A stretch of 64,000 nucleotides of DNA from Tateyamaria omphalii (GCF_014651375.1 NZ_BMWT01000002.1:253477-317476); one strand, 5' to 3'. Positions 26,238-34,738 are shown, numbered from the stretch's first letter. Made by a program: numbers and translations. The notes: a model not told the origin generated them from the letters alone.

Positions 26238-27125
26238 TCAGGCATCAACTTCTTCTACGATCGTGCGAAGCCTTTTGGTCAGCCCCTGGACGCTGTTTCG
26301 TGTCACGAACAGAAACTCGATGGGCACCGACAACCCTTTGACTTTATGAAACCGCACTTGCCGCGGCGGGCGGTGCGTATTGGCCGAATTAACAAAGGCG
26401 CAGCCAACCCCTGCCGATACGAGGCTCAGCATGGTCGTTTCGTTTTCGGCCTCCTGCACGATGACAGGATCAAACCCGATACCAGCAAGTGCAGCGTGCA
26501 GCGCATCGTGATAGGCGGGCGCGACCGCACGCGGGAACGAAACAATGGGCAGCCCGTCAATGTCATCAAGGTCCAGCGCACCTTCTTTTCCAAAATCGAG
26601 ATCGGCGGAAGCCGCAAGCATCACACTGTCCACGCGCAGCGGCAGGATCGACAAGGCGTCCACTACGAGGTTTTCCTGCCGGTAGACAAATCCCGCGTCC
26701 AGTTCCTCCGCCAGCACAGCATCGATCTGTTCGACGGACCCCATGGGCACGACCTCCATGCGCACATCCGGGTAGGTACGGGCAAAACGGTTCAATGCCA
26801 GCGGCAAATGACCCGACCACGACGCACTTTCCAGCAAGCCAATCCGCAAGTGCCCCGCTTCACCCCTGCTGATGCGACGCGCCTCGTCCGCTGCGTCACT
26901 TGACGCGGCAAGCACGGCACGCGCCCGGATCGCAAAGGCGCGCCCTGCGTCGCTCAAAATGACGCGACGCCCTTCACGGACAAGCAGCTCTACCCCCAAC
27001 TCCGCCTCAAGATCACGGATCTGACGGGAGACTGCAGGTTGAGCAATGTTCAGCCGCTCTGCCGCATGGGTGATCCCGCCGTAATCAGCGACGGCCACAA
27101 AGTAACGTAGATGCCGTAGCTCCAT
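26238..27125 (-). CDS. LysR-family transcriptional regulator
   Basis: Regulator of 295 residues. The winged helix reads MELRHLRYFVAVADYGG, then HAAERLNIAQPAVSRQIRDL, typical of the CbbR/BenM branch. The effector-binding domain starts near residue 90 with GHLRIGLLESASWSGHLP. It is divergent from the DMT exporter gene, and the space between has an inverted repeat suited to a LysR dimer. It also precedes the NTF2-like and aldo/keto reductase genes on the same strand, so either could be its target. Confidence 0.94.
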   Translation of the reverse strand: MELRHLRYFVAVADYGGITHAAERLNIAQPAVSRQIRDLEAELGVELLVREGRRVILSDAGRAFAIRARAVLAASSDAADEARRISRGEAGHLRIGLLESASWSGHLPLALNRFARTYPDVRMEVVPMGSVEQIDAVLAEELDAGFVYRQENLVVDALSILPLRVDSVMLAASADLDFGKEGALDLDDIDGLPIVSFPRAVAPAYHDALHAALAGIGFDPVIVQEAENETTMLSLVSAGVGCAFVNSANTHRPPRQVRFHKVKGLSVPIEFLFVTRNSVQGLTKRLRTIVEEVDA

Positions 27126-27152
27126 GATCTATATCTTTTTGCTATTGATACA

Positions 27153-27172
27153 CGCCAAAACTAGTATTGGCG
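27153..27172. promoter_or_regulatory. Inverted repeat between LysR and exporter genes
   Basis: CGCCAA (27153-27158) and TTGGCG (27167-27172) are separated by 8 bp. Symmetry, spacing and the divergent position suggest a LysR-type operator. Confidence 0.45.
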
Positions 27173-27222
27173 GATATGCCTATCAAACGCAATTCTTGTC
27201 CCAACTGATGATGGAGGCGAGA

Positions 27223-28147
27223 ATGATGGTGAAACGCCACGCCGGATCACTGCTTGGCCTCGTGACGGTCTTGTGTTGGTCGGGATACAATGTCGCCGCC
27301 AAACACGGCATCGATACGGGTCTGTCTCCACATGCGCTCGCCTTCCTGCGTTTTGTCGTGTCAGGGCTGGCCGTTCTGCCCCTTTCTCATCCTCCTGCAC
27401 ATGCGCGGTAAGACTTTCGACATTCCATTCCGCCGCCTGTCGGTGCTTGTGCTTCTTGGCGGCCCGGCATTCGGGCTGTTCGCCGTCAGCGGATATGTGC
27501 ATGCTCCTTTGTCGCATGGATTGCTTTTTGCCCCCGTTGCCGTGTTCGTCACCGGAACCATCCTCGGCCAACTTCTTTTGCAGGAACGCATCTGTTCCTA
27601 CCGCCTGACGGGGGTCGCGATCATGTTTGCAGGCCTCGCCACGCTGGTCGGCCTCGACCTTGGTGGGCTTGGGGCAAACTGGGTGAAAGGTACGGCGATG
27701 TTCGTTCTGGCAGGCACAATGTGGGGCGGCTACACCGTTCTGCTGCGCCTGTGGCAAATCCCGATGATCCAGGGAACACTGACGGTCGCCAGCGGATCAG
27801 CCATCATCGCAGTGCCTTTGTTGGGCGTGACAGCCTCCGAAACACTGCTGACGGCACCCCCATCTGTGCTTGCATTGCAAGTCGTCATGCAGGGGCTTGT
27901 CGGCGGGATCCTCAGTGTCGTCGCCCTTATCGGGGCCGTGCGCACGCTACCGGCCCATGTTGCGGCACTGCTGCCTGTCTTCACACCGGTTGTAGCCCTT
28001 GGCATCGCGAGCGCTCTGTTCGGCACACTCCCCAAGACGGCAGAGATATTGGGGGCATTGATCATCGTCGTCGGGTTCGTCGTGAGCGTCGGCCACGTGC
28101 CCGGCAAAAGGTGGTCGCCAGCGCAAACAGCCGCGGGTCACTCCTGA
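27223..28147 (+). pseudogene. DMT/EamA-family exporter, frameshifted
   Basis: Drug/metabolite transporter with two EamA halves, about 307 residues if the frame is repaired. Translation starts at ATG 27223 or 27226 behind GGAGG and reads HAGSLLGLVTVLCWSGYN, then AFLRFVVSGLAVLP. At the CCCC run near 27379-27382 the frame breaks. The continuation FLILLHMRGKTFDIPFRRLS is found one frame later and stays open to 28147 with further helices and a second EamA repeat. Removing one C restores the expected protein. This is either a recent inactivating insertion, a sequencing error in a homopolymer, or less likely programmed frameshifting. The rest of the gene is well preserved. Confidence 0.85.
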
Positions 28148-28215
28148 ACATCTGGCACATGCGGGCCAATGCGACACACCGAGGCATTGGAACACAGACC
28201 AAACAGAGACACACG

Positions 28216-29493
28216 ATGACACCAACCGACACAGATCAATTCGCCAAAGAATCAGCAGCTCGTCTGATCCGGGCGGAACAAAAAGGTCTGCGCCTGGCGA
28301 TCGGCTGTCGCACCCTCGTGACAGGCCTTGCGTTTGCTTGGTACGTCGGCGCGCCTTTCCTCTTCTCTGATTTCGAGCCTCGGCTTCCCGCCATCGTCGT
28401 TCTGCTGCTCTTCACAGCCGTCGGGGTGGCGCATCTGGCAGTTATCGGGACCCGCTTTGACCGCCGATGGATCAAATACGCAGTCTATGCCCTGGACACG
28501 CTGTCGATCTGCGCGTTCTTTGTGTTGATCCCGATCAGCCGTTCAGACGAAGTACCCCAGATCGTCGCCTTCCGCGCCTATGGCATCTACTACCTCTTCC
28601 CGATGGTCGCGATTTGCTGCCTGACCCTGTCTTGGCGGCTGGTCATATGGACGGGTGCAATGTGCGTGGTGGGTTGGTGGGGGGCGTTCCTGTGGGTGGT
28701 GTCGGGAATGGAGCGGACGCTGTCCTGGGCGGACATCCCGCCAAACGCGACGCGCGGTGACTATGAGCAGGTGTTCCTGTCCATCGACTTCATCGGGCGT
28801 GGCAACCGGATTGAGGAAACCGCTATGCTTACGTTTGCTGCCCTCGCCCTGGCGGTTGCTGTCTACCGCGCGCGTGGAGTGTTCTTTGCGCAAGTTGCCT
28901 CTGACCTGGAATGGCACCGCGAACGCAGCGCTCGGGAACGTGTAGCCACACTGTTCGGCAAATATCTACCCGCTGAAGTCGCGCAAGAACTGATGGCCAA
29001 CGATGGCCCGCTGCGCCCGCAACGCGCAGTCGGCACAGCACTGGTCATGGACATCGAAGGGTTCACGAAATTCTCCGCCGCACACCCGCCCGAATACGTC
29101 ATCGGCAAACTTGACGCTTTTTTGGGTGACGCGACAGATGTCGTTTCCGATCACGGCGGAATCGTAATGTCCTATTTGGGCGATGGCTTTCTGGTCAAAT
29201 TCAATGCGCCCGTTGGCGTTGCAGACCCAGCGGGCGCGGCTATACGCACGGCGCGCGCTTTGCTGCAAACGGCCCCAAAGCATGACTTCACGATCCGGAT
29301 CGGCATCGCCAGCGGTGACTTGGTGACAGGAACGATCGGCTCTTCCGAGCGTAAGTCTTTCACGGTCGACGGGGATGCCGTAAACCTTGCTGCACGTCTG
29401 GAAAGCCAATGTAAGACCATGGGCGTCCAGGTTCTTGCCGATCAATTGACACAGGAAGCCTACGCCACGTCAGCATCTCTGGAACCTGAATAA
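28216..29493 (+). CDS. Membrane class III adenylate/guanylate cyclase
   Basis: Cyclic-nucleotide-forming signalling protein of 425 residues. The N-terminal half (about 25-225) contains roughly six membrane helices (FTAVGVAHLAVIGTRF, YALDTLSICAFFVLIPI, LVIWTGAMCVVGWWGAFLWV). A short coiled coil leads into the catalytic domain (about 265-425): MDIEGFTKF with the first metal Asp, YLGDGFLVKFNAP with the second, and VDGDAVNLAARLES with the transition-state Asn and Arg. Adenylate rather than guanylate specificity is likely but not certain. The ATG at 28216 is chosen; a long upstream open frame overlaps the exporter gene and is a shadow. Confidence 0.92.
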   Translation: MTPTDTDQFAKESAARLIRAEQKGLRLAIGCRTLVTGLAFAWYVGAPFLFSDFEPRLPAIVVLLLFTAVGVAHLAVIGTRFDRRWIKYAVYALDTLSICAFFVLIPISRSDEVPQIVAFRAYGIYYLFPMVAICCLTLSWRLVIWTGAMCVVGWWGAFLWVVSGMERTLSWADIPPNATRGDYEQVFLSIDFIGRGNRIEETAMLTFAALALAVAVYRARGVFFAQVASDLEWHRERSARERVATLFGKYLPAEVAQELMANDGPLRPQRAVGTALVMDIEGFTKFSAAHPPEYVIGKLDAFLGDATDVVSDHGGIVMSYLGDGFLVKFNAPVGVADPAGAAIRTARALLQTAPKHDFTIRIGIASGDLVTGTIGSSERKSFTVDGDAVNLAARLESQCKTMGVQVLADQLTQEAYATSASLEPE

Positions 29494-29781
29494 GGCTATT
29501 GGTCTTCCGCATTTTCGCAGAGCACAAGCTCGTGTTCTCATCACCAGATCGGACATGCATAGGCGCGTCAGCATTGTTTGTTGTGGGGTCGAAGCGGCCT
29601 TTGGCCCCGTTTTCAATGTGAGTTGTTTGATTGGTGGCCCGGTTCTCATCCCGGCCAGTTTTTTCCGCGTTTCTATGCCGCGCACCGCCGAAGCTGTTGT
29701 GGCCAGTGTTTTGACGACCACGAACATACGTCGAAGGGCCATTGGACGCAGTTTCGACCCACTGAACACGACCCATAGCAC
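29494..29781. other. Gene-free region between convergent genes
   Basis: About 290 bp between the cyclase gene and the terminator of the convergent Ala-rich gene. Open frames of 60-140 codons exist, but none shows a ribosome binding site or a recognisable domain. It may be remnant DNA. Confidence 0.45.
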
Positions 29782-29814
29782 AAAAAAACCGCGCCCTGTT
29801 TGATCAGGGCGCGG
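29782..29814 (-). terminator. Intrinsic terminator after the Ala-rich repeat gene
   Basis: CCGCGCCCTG and CAGGGCGCGG form a 10-bp stem with a 6-nt loop, followed on the reverse strand by seven T. It lies 26 bp after the stop codon. Confidence 0.9.
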
Positions 29815-29839
29815 CTCTGTCATTGAGCGATAGGACAGA

Positions 29840-30772
29840 TCAGAGACCCATAGCAGATTTCAACTGATCCAGCAGGCCCTGCAGCACTTCGGGGTTGTTT
29901 TGCGCTTGCTCGATCCCGGCTTTGAGAGTGGTTTTCTGCACGACGCTCAGTGCTTCGGAACTGTCGATCATTTCCGCGACTTTGTCGAAATCGAAGCCAT
30001 CGGTTGTCAGCAAATCTGCGATACCGCCATCTGTCGCTGCCGCGGCATCGGTTGTCGCGTCTTCCGCAACGGCGCTGGCGTCGCTTGCTGCGTCTTCGGC
30101 AGCGTCGGTCGCCGCCTCTGTGGTGTCAGTTGCTGCATCCGTGGCCGTTTCTGCAGCCTCGGTTGCACCTTCCACAACATCCGTTGCCGTGTCTGTGGCC
30201 GTGTCAACGGCGTCTGTTGCAACATCGGTTGCAGCATCCGCTGCCTCTGTCGCGGTTTCCGTTGCAGCATCCACTGCTTCTGTCGCCGTATCGGTGGCCG
30301 CTTCAGCGGCATCTGTTGCAGCATCGGTCACAGCGGTTGCCGCGTCTGAGGCCGTGTCTGTCGCAGCATCCACGGCGTCGCCGGCTGCTTCGGTGGCGGC
30401 CTCCACAGCATCTGCTGCCGCATCCGCCGTGTCTTCTACCAGTGACTGCGCACCTTCCACCGCGTCGGTCGCCGCATCTGCCACACCTTCGGCAGCTTCT
30501 GTTGCGGTATCGGCCACGGTATCCACTGCGGCCTCTGCACCTTCGGCCACAGCTTCGCCCGCATCGGTTGCCGCATCCACCGCCTCGCCCGCAGCGCTTT
30601 CTGTCGCCTCAACCGCATCGCCAACCGCATCGCTTGCGCTTTCCAGCGCTTCGGGAGCGTTCACGGCATCCGCGGCTTGCGTGGCCACCTCTTGCGGGGT
30701 CTGACCGGAATAGAGCAGGTATGCCCCGCCCGCGATCACGACCGCCACGATAATCCAAATGAGATTCCTCAT
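29840..30772 (-). CDS. Membrane-anchored Ala/Asp/Thr-rich helical repeat protein
   Basis: Protein of 310 residues with three parts. Residues 3-20 are a membrane anchor (LIWIIVAVVIAGGAYLLY). Residues about 30-245 are a low-complexity repeat dominated by Ala, Asp, Thr, Glu and Val, in units such as DAATDTATEAVDAATETA with near 4- and 11-residue periodicity, expected to form a long amphipathic helix as in LEA-like proteins. The last 60 residues are a compact non-repetitive domain (DKVAEMIDSSEALSVVQKTT). The ATG at 30770-30772 follows AAGGAGAGG. No function is known to me; a periplasmic filament, envelope spacer or stress protein is possible. The DNA repeat makes length variation likely. Confidence 0.85.
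   Translation of the reverse strand: MRNLIWIIVAVVIAGGAYLLYSGQTPQEVATQAADAVNAPEALESASDAVGDAVEATESAAGEAVDAATDAGEAVAEGAEAAVDTVADTATEAAEGVADAATDAVEGAQSLVEDTADAAADAVEAATEAAGDAVDAATDTASDAATAVTDAATDAAEAATDTATEAVDAATETATEAADAATDVATDAVDTATDTATDVVEGATEAAETATDAATDTTEAATDAAEDAASDASAVAEDATTDAAAATDGGIADLLTTDGFDFDKVAEMIDSSEALSVVQKTTLKAGIEQAQNNPEVLQGLLDQLKSAMGL
30050..30640. repeat. Degenerate tandem coding repeat in the Ala-rich gene
   Basis: The reverse-strand coding sequence is built of degenerate units of 12 to 33 bp around GCGGCAACGGATGC-like words encoding (A/V)(A/D)(A/E)(A/T)D. It produces long open frames on the opposite strand that are not genes. Confidence 0.75.
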
Positions 30773-30974
30773 TGTCCTCTCCTTCATTGCCTCGCGGTCA
30801 CCCCCTGTGACCGTGTCTTTGGTTCCGGGTGTCAGATGCGCAGGCCGGTGAAAAGGTGCAAGGGGGAAAATTCCTGATTTCGGCGCAGGATGGCCGATTC
30901 TGAGGGTTGTAGAAAACCCGGCCAAAGGGTACGTTCTGGCCTCAGATTTTTTGAACGATCAAAGGACGACCACC

Positions 30975-31523
30975 ATCGCTCGCAGACCCCACAACGCGCC
31001 GCCACAGAGAGACACCGGCCCGCGCGTCAACGACAAGATCCGTGCTAATGAAATCCGCCTGATTGGCGCCGACGGCGAAAATGTCGGTGTTGTCACCCCT
31101 GCCCGCGCCATGGACATGGCTGACGATGCCGGGTTGGATTTGGTTGAAATCTCGCCAAACGCCAATCCGCCCGTGTGCAAGATCATGGATTTCGGCAAGT
31201 TCAAGTACGAGACGCAAAAGCGCGAAGCCGAGGCCCGCAAGAAACAGAAAATCATCGAGGTGAAAGAGGTGAAGTTTCGCCCCAACACCGACACCAATGA
31301 TTACGACGTGAAAATGCGCAACGTCTTCAAGTTCCTTGAGAACGGCGACAAGGTGAAGGTTACCCTACGGTTCCGCGGGCGCGAGATGGCCCACCAGAAC
31401 CTTGGAAGAGAGCTGTTGGAACGCGTGGCCGAAGACACCAAGGAGATCGGCAAGGTGGAGAACTTTCCCAAGATGGAAGGCCGCCAGATGGTCATGATGA
31501 TCGGGCCGCTGCCGCAGAAGTAA
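30975..31523 (+). CDS. infC: Translation initiation factor IF-3, probable ATC start
   Basis: IF-3 of 182 residues, which binds the 30S subunit and rejects non-canonical start codons. The N-terminal domain begins [19 protein letters not shown] and contains [15 protein letters not shown]. The C-terminal domain has [19 protein letters not shown] and FRGREMAH. The likely start is ATC at 30975-30977, 6 nt after AAAGGACG. An in-frame TTG at 30951 is the alternative but lacks a ribosome binding site. A rare start is the hallmark of infC autoregulation in other bacteria. The gene is monocistronic here with its own terminator. Confidence 0.95.
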   Translation: MARRPHNAPPQRDTGPRVNDKIRANEIRLIGADGENVGVVTPARAMDMADDAGLDLVEISPNANPPVCKIMDFGKFKYETQKREAEARKKQKIIEVKEVKFRPNTDTNDYDVKMRNVFKFLENGDKVKVTLRFRGREMAHQNLGRELLERVAEDTKEIGKVENFPKMEGRQMVMMIGPLPQK

Positions 31524-31549
31524 CGACCAGTTCCGACTGGGAGTCTAAA

Positions 31550-31577
31550 GGGCGTCGCTTTCGAGGCGCCCTTTTTT
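31550..31577 (+). terminator. Intrinsic terminator of infC
   Basis: GGGCGTC and GGCGCCC form a 7-bp stem with one G-U pair around GCTTTCGA, followed by six T, 27 bp after the infC stop. Confidence 0.9.
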
Positions 31578-31590
31578 GATGTCTGACTGC

Positions 31591-31953
31591 CTAGACGTTC
31601 ACATTGTCATTCGTTTCTTTATCTGCAGAGGGTTCGAACAGTTTCGAACTCAACTCGATCATCTTGCCGGTTTCCGCCGTGTACTGATCAATCGCCTTTT
31701 GTAAAAAGGCCAGTTGCACCTCCTGCACCTCGGCAGGTGTCTTGGCATGGAGCAACGAGTGCTGCAAGGCAACGTCCTCGCGCACCCGTTCGGCAACGAA
31801 GGTCATCCATTCAGCGCCCATGTCGCTCATCCGTTCGATGGAAGAGACCCCGAACCAATTGAGCGCGCCAAGGCCCGCTGCCTGCCATTGTGACATTGCG
31901 TCCGTCACGGTGGGTTGTTTTGTTTCCTTCGGGTGTTTGTCTGTACATTGCAT
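31591..31953 (-). CDS. Phasin family protein
   Basis: Small helical phasin of 120 residues, expected to coat polyhydroxyalkanoate granules. The core helices read AGLGALNWFGVSSIERMSDM, AEWMTFVAERVREDVALQHS and AEVQEVQLAFLQKAIDQYT, the usual phasin_2 pattern. The ATG at 31951-31953 has AAGGGAGGA about 10 nt upstream; the longer frame adds 17 residues without support. It stands alone, convergent to infC. No PHA synthase or depolymerase lies in the window, so granule binding is inferred from family only. Confidence 0.85.
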   Translation of the reverse strand: MQCTDKHPKETKQPTVTDAMSQWQAAGLGALNWFGVSSIERMSDMGAEWMTFVAERVREDVALQHSLLHAKTPAEVQEVQLAFLQKAIDQYTAETGKMIELSSKLFEPSADKETNDNVNV

Positions 31954-32052
31954 CGTGCGCAATCCTCCCTTTGGCGGGATTATGCTAACACGGGTGGTGC
32001 CCATGTACCTTGATCACCATCAATAATGACGCCCGCACGCGGCCCATTGCCG

Positions 32053-32080
32053 AAAAAAGAGGCCAACTTCCGTTGGCCTC
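32053..32080 (-). terminator. Intrinsic terminator
   Basis: GAGGCCAAC and GTTGGCCTC form a 9-bp stem with a 4-nt loop, followed on the reverse strand by TTTTTT. It ends the unknown gene at 32095-32418. Confidence 0.9.
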
Positions 32081-32094
32081 ATGCTGCGACAGGA

Positions 32095-32418
32095 TCAGGT
32101 TTGTGGATTTGCCGCCGTATCGGCGACCACAACGGCCTGAACAAAGCCACTGAACGGGTCGTCAATGTTGCCTGAGCCATCGCGCAGAAGGAAATCTGCC
32201 GCCACAGTCACGGCATTGCCCGATATGCGGGTGATATCCAGATCAACCTCCTGCTCTAGTACGTGGTGATCACCGTTGTTATACCGCAGGCGAAAGCCTT
32301 TCAGCATCGCTTCGGCCTTTTGCACCGTGGATCCAAAGGTGACGGTCTGGGATTCCCGCTGTTTGCGCCCGCGGGTAGGATCGAAATGGATCGTCAGTTG
32401 GCGAAATTCGACAGCCAT
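32095..32418 (-). CDS. Small protein of unknown function
   Basis: Protein of 107 residues that I do not recognise. It has no signal peptide or membrane segment. The alternating hydrophobic pattern (RQLTIHFD, QTVTFGSTVQKA, FRLRYNNGDHH, EVDLDITRISGNAVTVAADF) suggests a beta-sandwich of six to eight strands, ending with LLRDGSGNIDDPFSGFVQAV. The ATG at 32416-32418 follows AAGGAGTT. It has its own terminator and stands between the phasin and SDR genes, so it is a single-gene unit. The gene signals are good; the function is open. Confidence 0.75.
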   Translation of the reverse strand: MAVEFRQLTIHFDPTRGRKQRESQTVTFGSTVQKAEAMLKGFRLRYNNGDHHVLEQEVDLDITRISGNAVTVAADFLLRDGSGNIDDPFSGFVQAVVVADTAANPQT

Positions 32419-32627
32419 AATAGTAACTCCTTGAATAAAATAGTTTTTCAAATCACTGCTCAATATGCAGCGACACTATCATAACACGAATCCCTCAGTT
32501 TTACCTGACCTAATCTGTGTCGCCCTATCGAACTTGTGACGGCCTGCATGTGAGTGCTCCCAGACGCGGCCTTGACCTTGCCCGGGGTGCATTCGACAAG
32601 GGGCCGTCACCAACGGAGCCAGAAACC

Positions 32628-33377
32628 ATGCCTGATTTTGCCCGCTACCCGAGCCTTGAAGGCGTACCTGTCCTTGTCACTGGTGGTGCATCCGGCATTG
32701 GTCGGTTGACGGTCGAAGCCTTTGCCGAGCAAGGGGCAAAGGTTGCGTTTCTAGACCGGGATGCGGATGGCGCGGCGGAAGTGACGGAAGCGACCGGTGC
32801 TATCCACGCCTTGTGCGACTTGCGCGACATTGCAGCCACGCGGGAAGCAATCGCGGATCTGGCCAGACAGGTTGGCCCCTTTGCGGTTCTGGTCAACAAC
32901 GCGGCACGTGATGATCGGCACAACTGGCAAGACGTGACGCCCGAGTATTGGGACGAAAGGATGCAGACCAACCTGCGCCACATGTTCTTTGCCATCCAAG
33001 CCGTCGCCCCCGGCATGATCGAGGTCGGTGGCGGGTCGATCATCAACCTCGGCTCAAATTCCTGGTGGGAAGCCGGCGGCGGGTTCCCTGCTTACACCAC
33101 GGCCAAGGCTGCCGTGCACGGGTTGACCCGCACCATGGCACGCGATCTGGGCGACCACCGCATTCGGGTGAACACGGTTGTACCCGGCTGGATCATGACG
33201 GACCGGCAAAAGGAGTTGTGGGCGACCCCCGAGGCGCTTGAGGCGCATCGTGCGCGCCAATGCCTGCCCGACCTTATCGACCCTGTCTACGTGGCACGGA
33301 TGGTGCTGTGGCTGGCCTCGGACGATGCTGCCATGTGTACGGCCAACAACTTCATGGTCGAATCGGGTTCGATCTAG
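32628..33377 (+). CDS. SDR-family oxidoreductase
   Basis: Classical short-chain dehydrogenase of 249 residues. The cofactor site is TGGASGIG with acidic Asp in FLDRD, favouring NAD(H). The motif NNAAR corresponds to NNAG, the catalytic Ser is in NLGSNSWWE, and Tyr/Lys are in YTTAKAA. RVNTVVPGWIMTDRQ is the PG motif. The ATG at 32628 is preceded by CGGAG; a longer frame exists without support. It resembles sugar or polyol dehydrogenases, but the substrate is not readable. Its stop shares the bases CTAG with the stop of the convergent gene. Confidence 0.92.
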   Translation: MPDFARYPSLEGVPVLVTGGASGIGRLTVEAFAEQGAKVAFLDRDADGAAEVTEATGAIHALCDLRDIAATREAIADLARQVGPFAVLVNNAARDDRHNWQDVTPEYWDERMQTNLRHMFFAIQAVAPGMIEVGGGSIINLGSNSWWEAGGGFPAYTTAKAAVHGLTRTMARDLGDHRIRVNTVVPGWIMTDRQKELWATPEALEAHRARQCLPDLIDPVYVARMVLWLASDDAAMCTANNFMVESGSI

Positions 33378-33868
33378 GGCAACGTGACATTCGCATATCT
33401 GGCGGCGGTGAACACGTCGCTCAGCCGCGCAAACGCTGCAATACTAGAGCAGAGAGTTTGGTCGAATGCCTTGCTATGTTGGTGCGCACATCTTTCGGTG
33501 GCGTCATCCGGATTTTGCAACCTGTCCAGGGTCCGGAGATAGAAACTCGGCCGGAAACCCACCCCTTCAATGACATCGGGCAAATGTGGAAGAGCTTGAG
33601 CAACGAACGTGTTCATGTCGCGCGTCATGTGCGCGAGGCACTCAAGAATTGGACCGCTCGCAGGTGCTTCGCATATATTTCCAGCTATGACGAGACAATG
33701 GCTCTGCATCTTATTCCGCATAATGTCTTCGAGACCGTCAACGGCTCGAACACAAGAAACGATGTCCGCACGGGGAAGCTCAGTATTCTGTGCTATGCTT
33801 GGCAATCCACACATCAAAAGGGCCGCCAAAAGGCAGCCCTTCCATAGTTGAGTAGAAGCGCAATTCAC
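33374..33868 (-). CDS. Exported cysteine-rich protein of unknown function
   Basis: Protein of 164 residues I do not recognise. The probable GTG start at 33866-33868 overlaps the stop of the FAD-subunit gene (GTGA). It yields a signal peptide (LWKGCLLAALLMCGLPSIAQ) and a mature domain of about 138 residues with six cysteines, consistent with three disulfides. It is the last gene of the molybdoenzyme operon by position, but no cofactor-binding motif is visible. Start choice is uncertain because longer in-frame starts exist inside the upstream gene. Confidence 0.65.
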   Translation of the reverse strand: MNCASTQLWKGCLLAALLMCGLPSIAQNTELPRADIVSCVRAVDGLEDIMRNKMQSHCLVIAGNICEAPASGPILECLAHMTRDMNTFVAQALPHLPDVIEGVGFRPSFYLRTLDRLQNPDDATERCAHQHSKAFDQTLCSSIAAFARLSDVFTAARYANVTLP

Positions 33869-34656
33869 GCCGCCGCCGCAACCGCCCGCTTGGTCATCAC
33901 AGCGCACAGATGCGCGCGATACTCACCCGTGCCGTGCAGGTCGCTGATCATGTCGTCGCCGGACAGGCTCAACCCATCAATGGCATCCGCCGAGAAGTTG
34001 GACGACAGCGCCGCCTCGGCCTCGGTCCAGCGGAATACACCATCGTTGCTGGCTCCGGTGATCGCCACGCGCACACCGTCCGCGTATTTGGAGACGAACA
34101 CGCCCACGAGCGCAAAGCGCGAAGCGGGTTGCACGAACTTCTGGTAATTCGCTTTCTCCGGCACAGGAAAGCGGACCTCTGTGATGATCTCGCCCTCGTC
34201 CAGCGCCGTGGCAAACATGCCCTGGAAGTAGTCGTCCGCAGCGATCTCACGCGTGTTGGTCTTGATCGTGGCGCCCGAGCCCAATGCAGCCGCCGGATAG
34301 CAGGCCGAGGGGTCGTTGTTGGCAAGGCTGCCACCGATGGTGCCGCGATTGCGCACGGCGGGATCACCGATATGGGCCGCTGTGGCCGCGAGCGCCGGGT
34401 AACCTCCAGCCTCTGCCGCGACCGTGGCGTGGTTGGTCGCGCCACCCACACAGATTGATCCGTCTTCTCCGGTGCAAATACCACGCATCTCGTCGATGCC
34501 CGACAGGCTCACCAGCTTGTCCGGGCTTGCCAGACGCTGTTTCAGTGTCGGGATCAGGGTTTGACCGCCCCCAAGCGGCTGGCTTTCTGTGCTATCCGAC
34601 AACTCCTTAACAGCATCTGCGATCCGGGTCGGTTTTACGACGTCAAAGTTGTACAT
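33865..34656 (-). CDS. coxM: Molybdenum hydroxylase FAD-binding (medium) subunit, CoxM-like
   Basis: FAD subunit of 263 residues of a CO dehydrogenase/xanthine dehydrogenase-type enzyme. FAD-binding motifs are LGGGQTLIPTLKQRLASP (residues about 28-45) and TIGGSLANNDPSA. The C-terminal CO-dehydrogenase flavoprotein domain follows. It is the third subunit gene, downstream of the small and large subunits, separated from coxL by 93 bp with a strong hairpin. Intact and of normal length. Confidence 0.93.
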   Translation of the reverse strand: MYNFDVVKPTRIADAVKELSDSTESQPLGGGQTLIPTLKQRLASPDKLVSLSGIDEMRGICTGEDGSICVGGATNHATVAAEAGGYPALAATAAHIGDPAVRNRGTIGGSLANNDPSACYPAAALGSGATIKTNTREIAADDYFQGMFATALDEGEIITEVRFPVPEKANYQKFVQPASRFALVGVFVSKYADGVRVAITGASNDGVFRWTEAEAALSSNFSADAIDGLSLSGDDMISDLHGTGEYRAHLCAVMTKRAVAAAA

Positions 34657-34712
34657 CTTTGGTCCTTTCTGTTGGCAGGATGCGCTTCTTCATCTTGCCA
34701 GATAAACTTCGG

Positions 34713-34738
34713 GGGTCCGGGGGCTGGCCCCCGGTCCC
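34713..34738. repeat. GC-rich hairpin between coxL and coxM
   Basis: GGG-T-CCGGGGG and CCCCCGG-T-CCC pair around a CTGG loop. It lies between two genes of one operon. It may tune the ratio of the subunits, or be a member of a dispersed GC-rich element family. Confidence 0.6.

Noticed and set aside
27379..27386. Programmed +1 frameshift in the exporter gene
   Set aside because: No stimulatory stop codon or ribosome binding-like element is positioned at the CCCC run; a simple insertion or read error is more economical.
27721..28215. 165-codon upstream extension of the cyclase reading frame
   Set aside because: It overlaps the exporter coding sequence in another frame and is Arg/His-rich without structure; the ATG at 28216 begins the natural protein.
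29895..30704. Forward-strand Ser/Val/Ala-rich open frames of about 270 codons
   Set aside because: They mirror the repetitive Ala-rich gene on the other strand, which alone has a ribosome binding site, membrane anchor and terminator.
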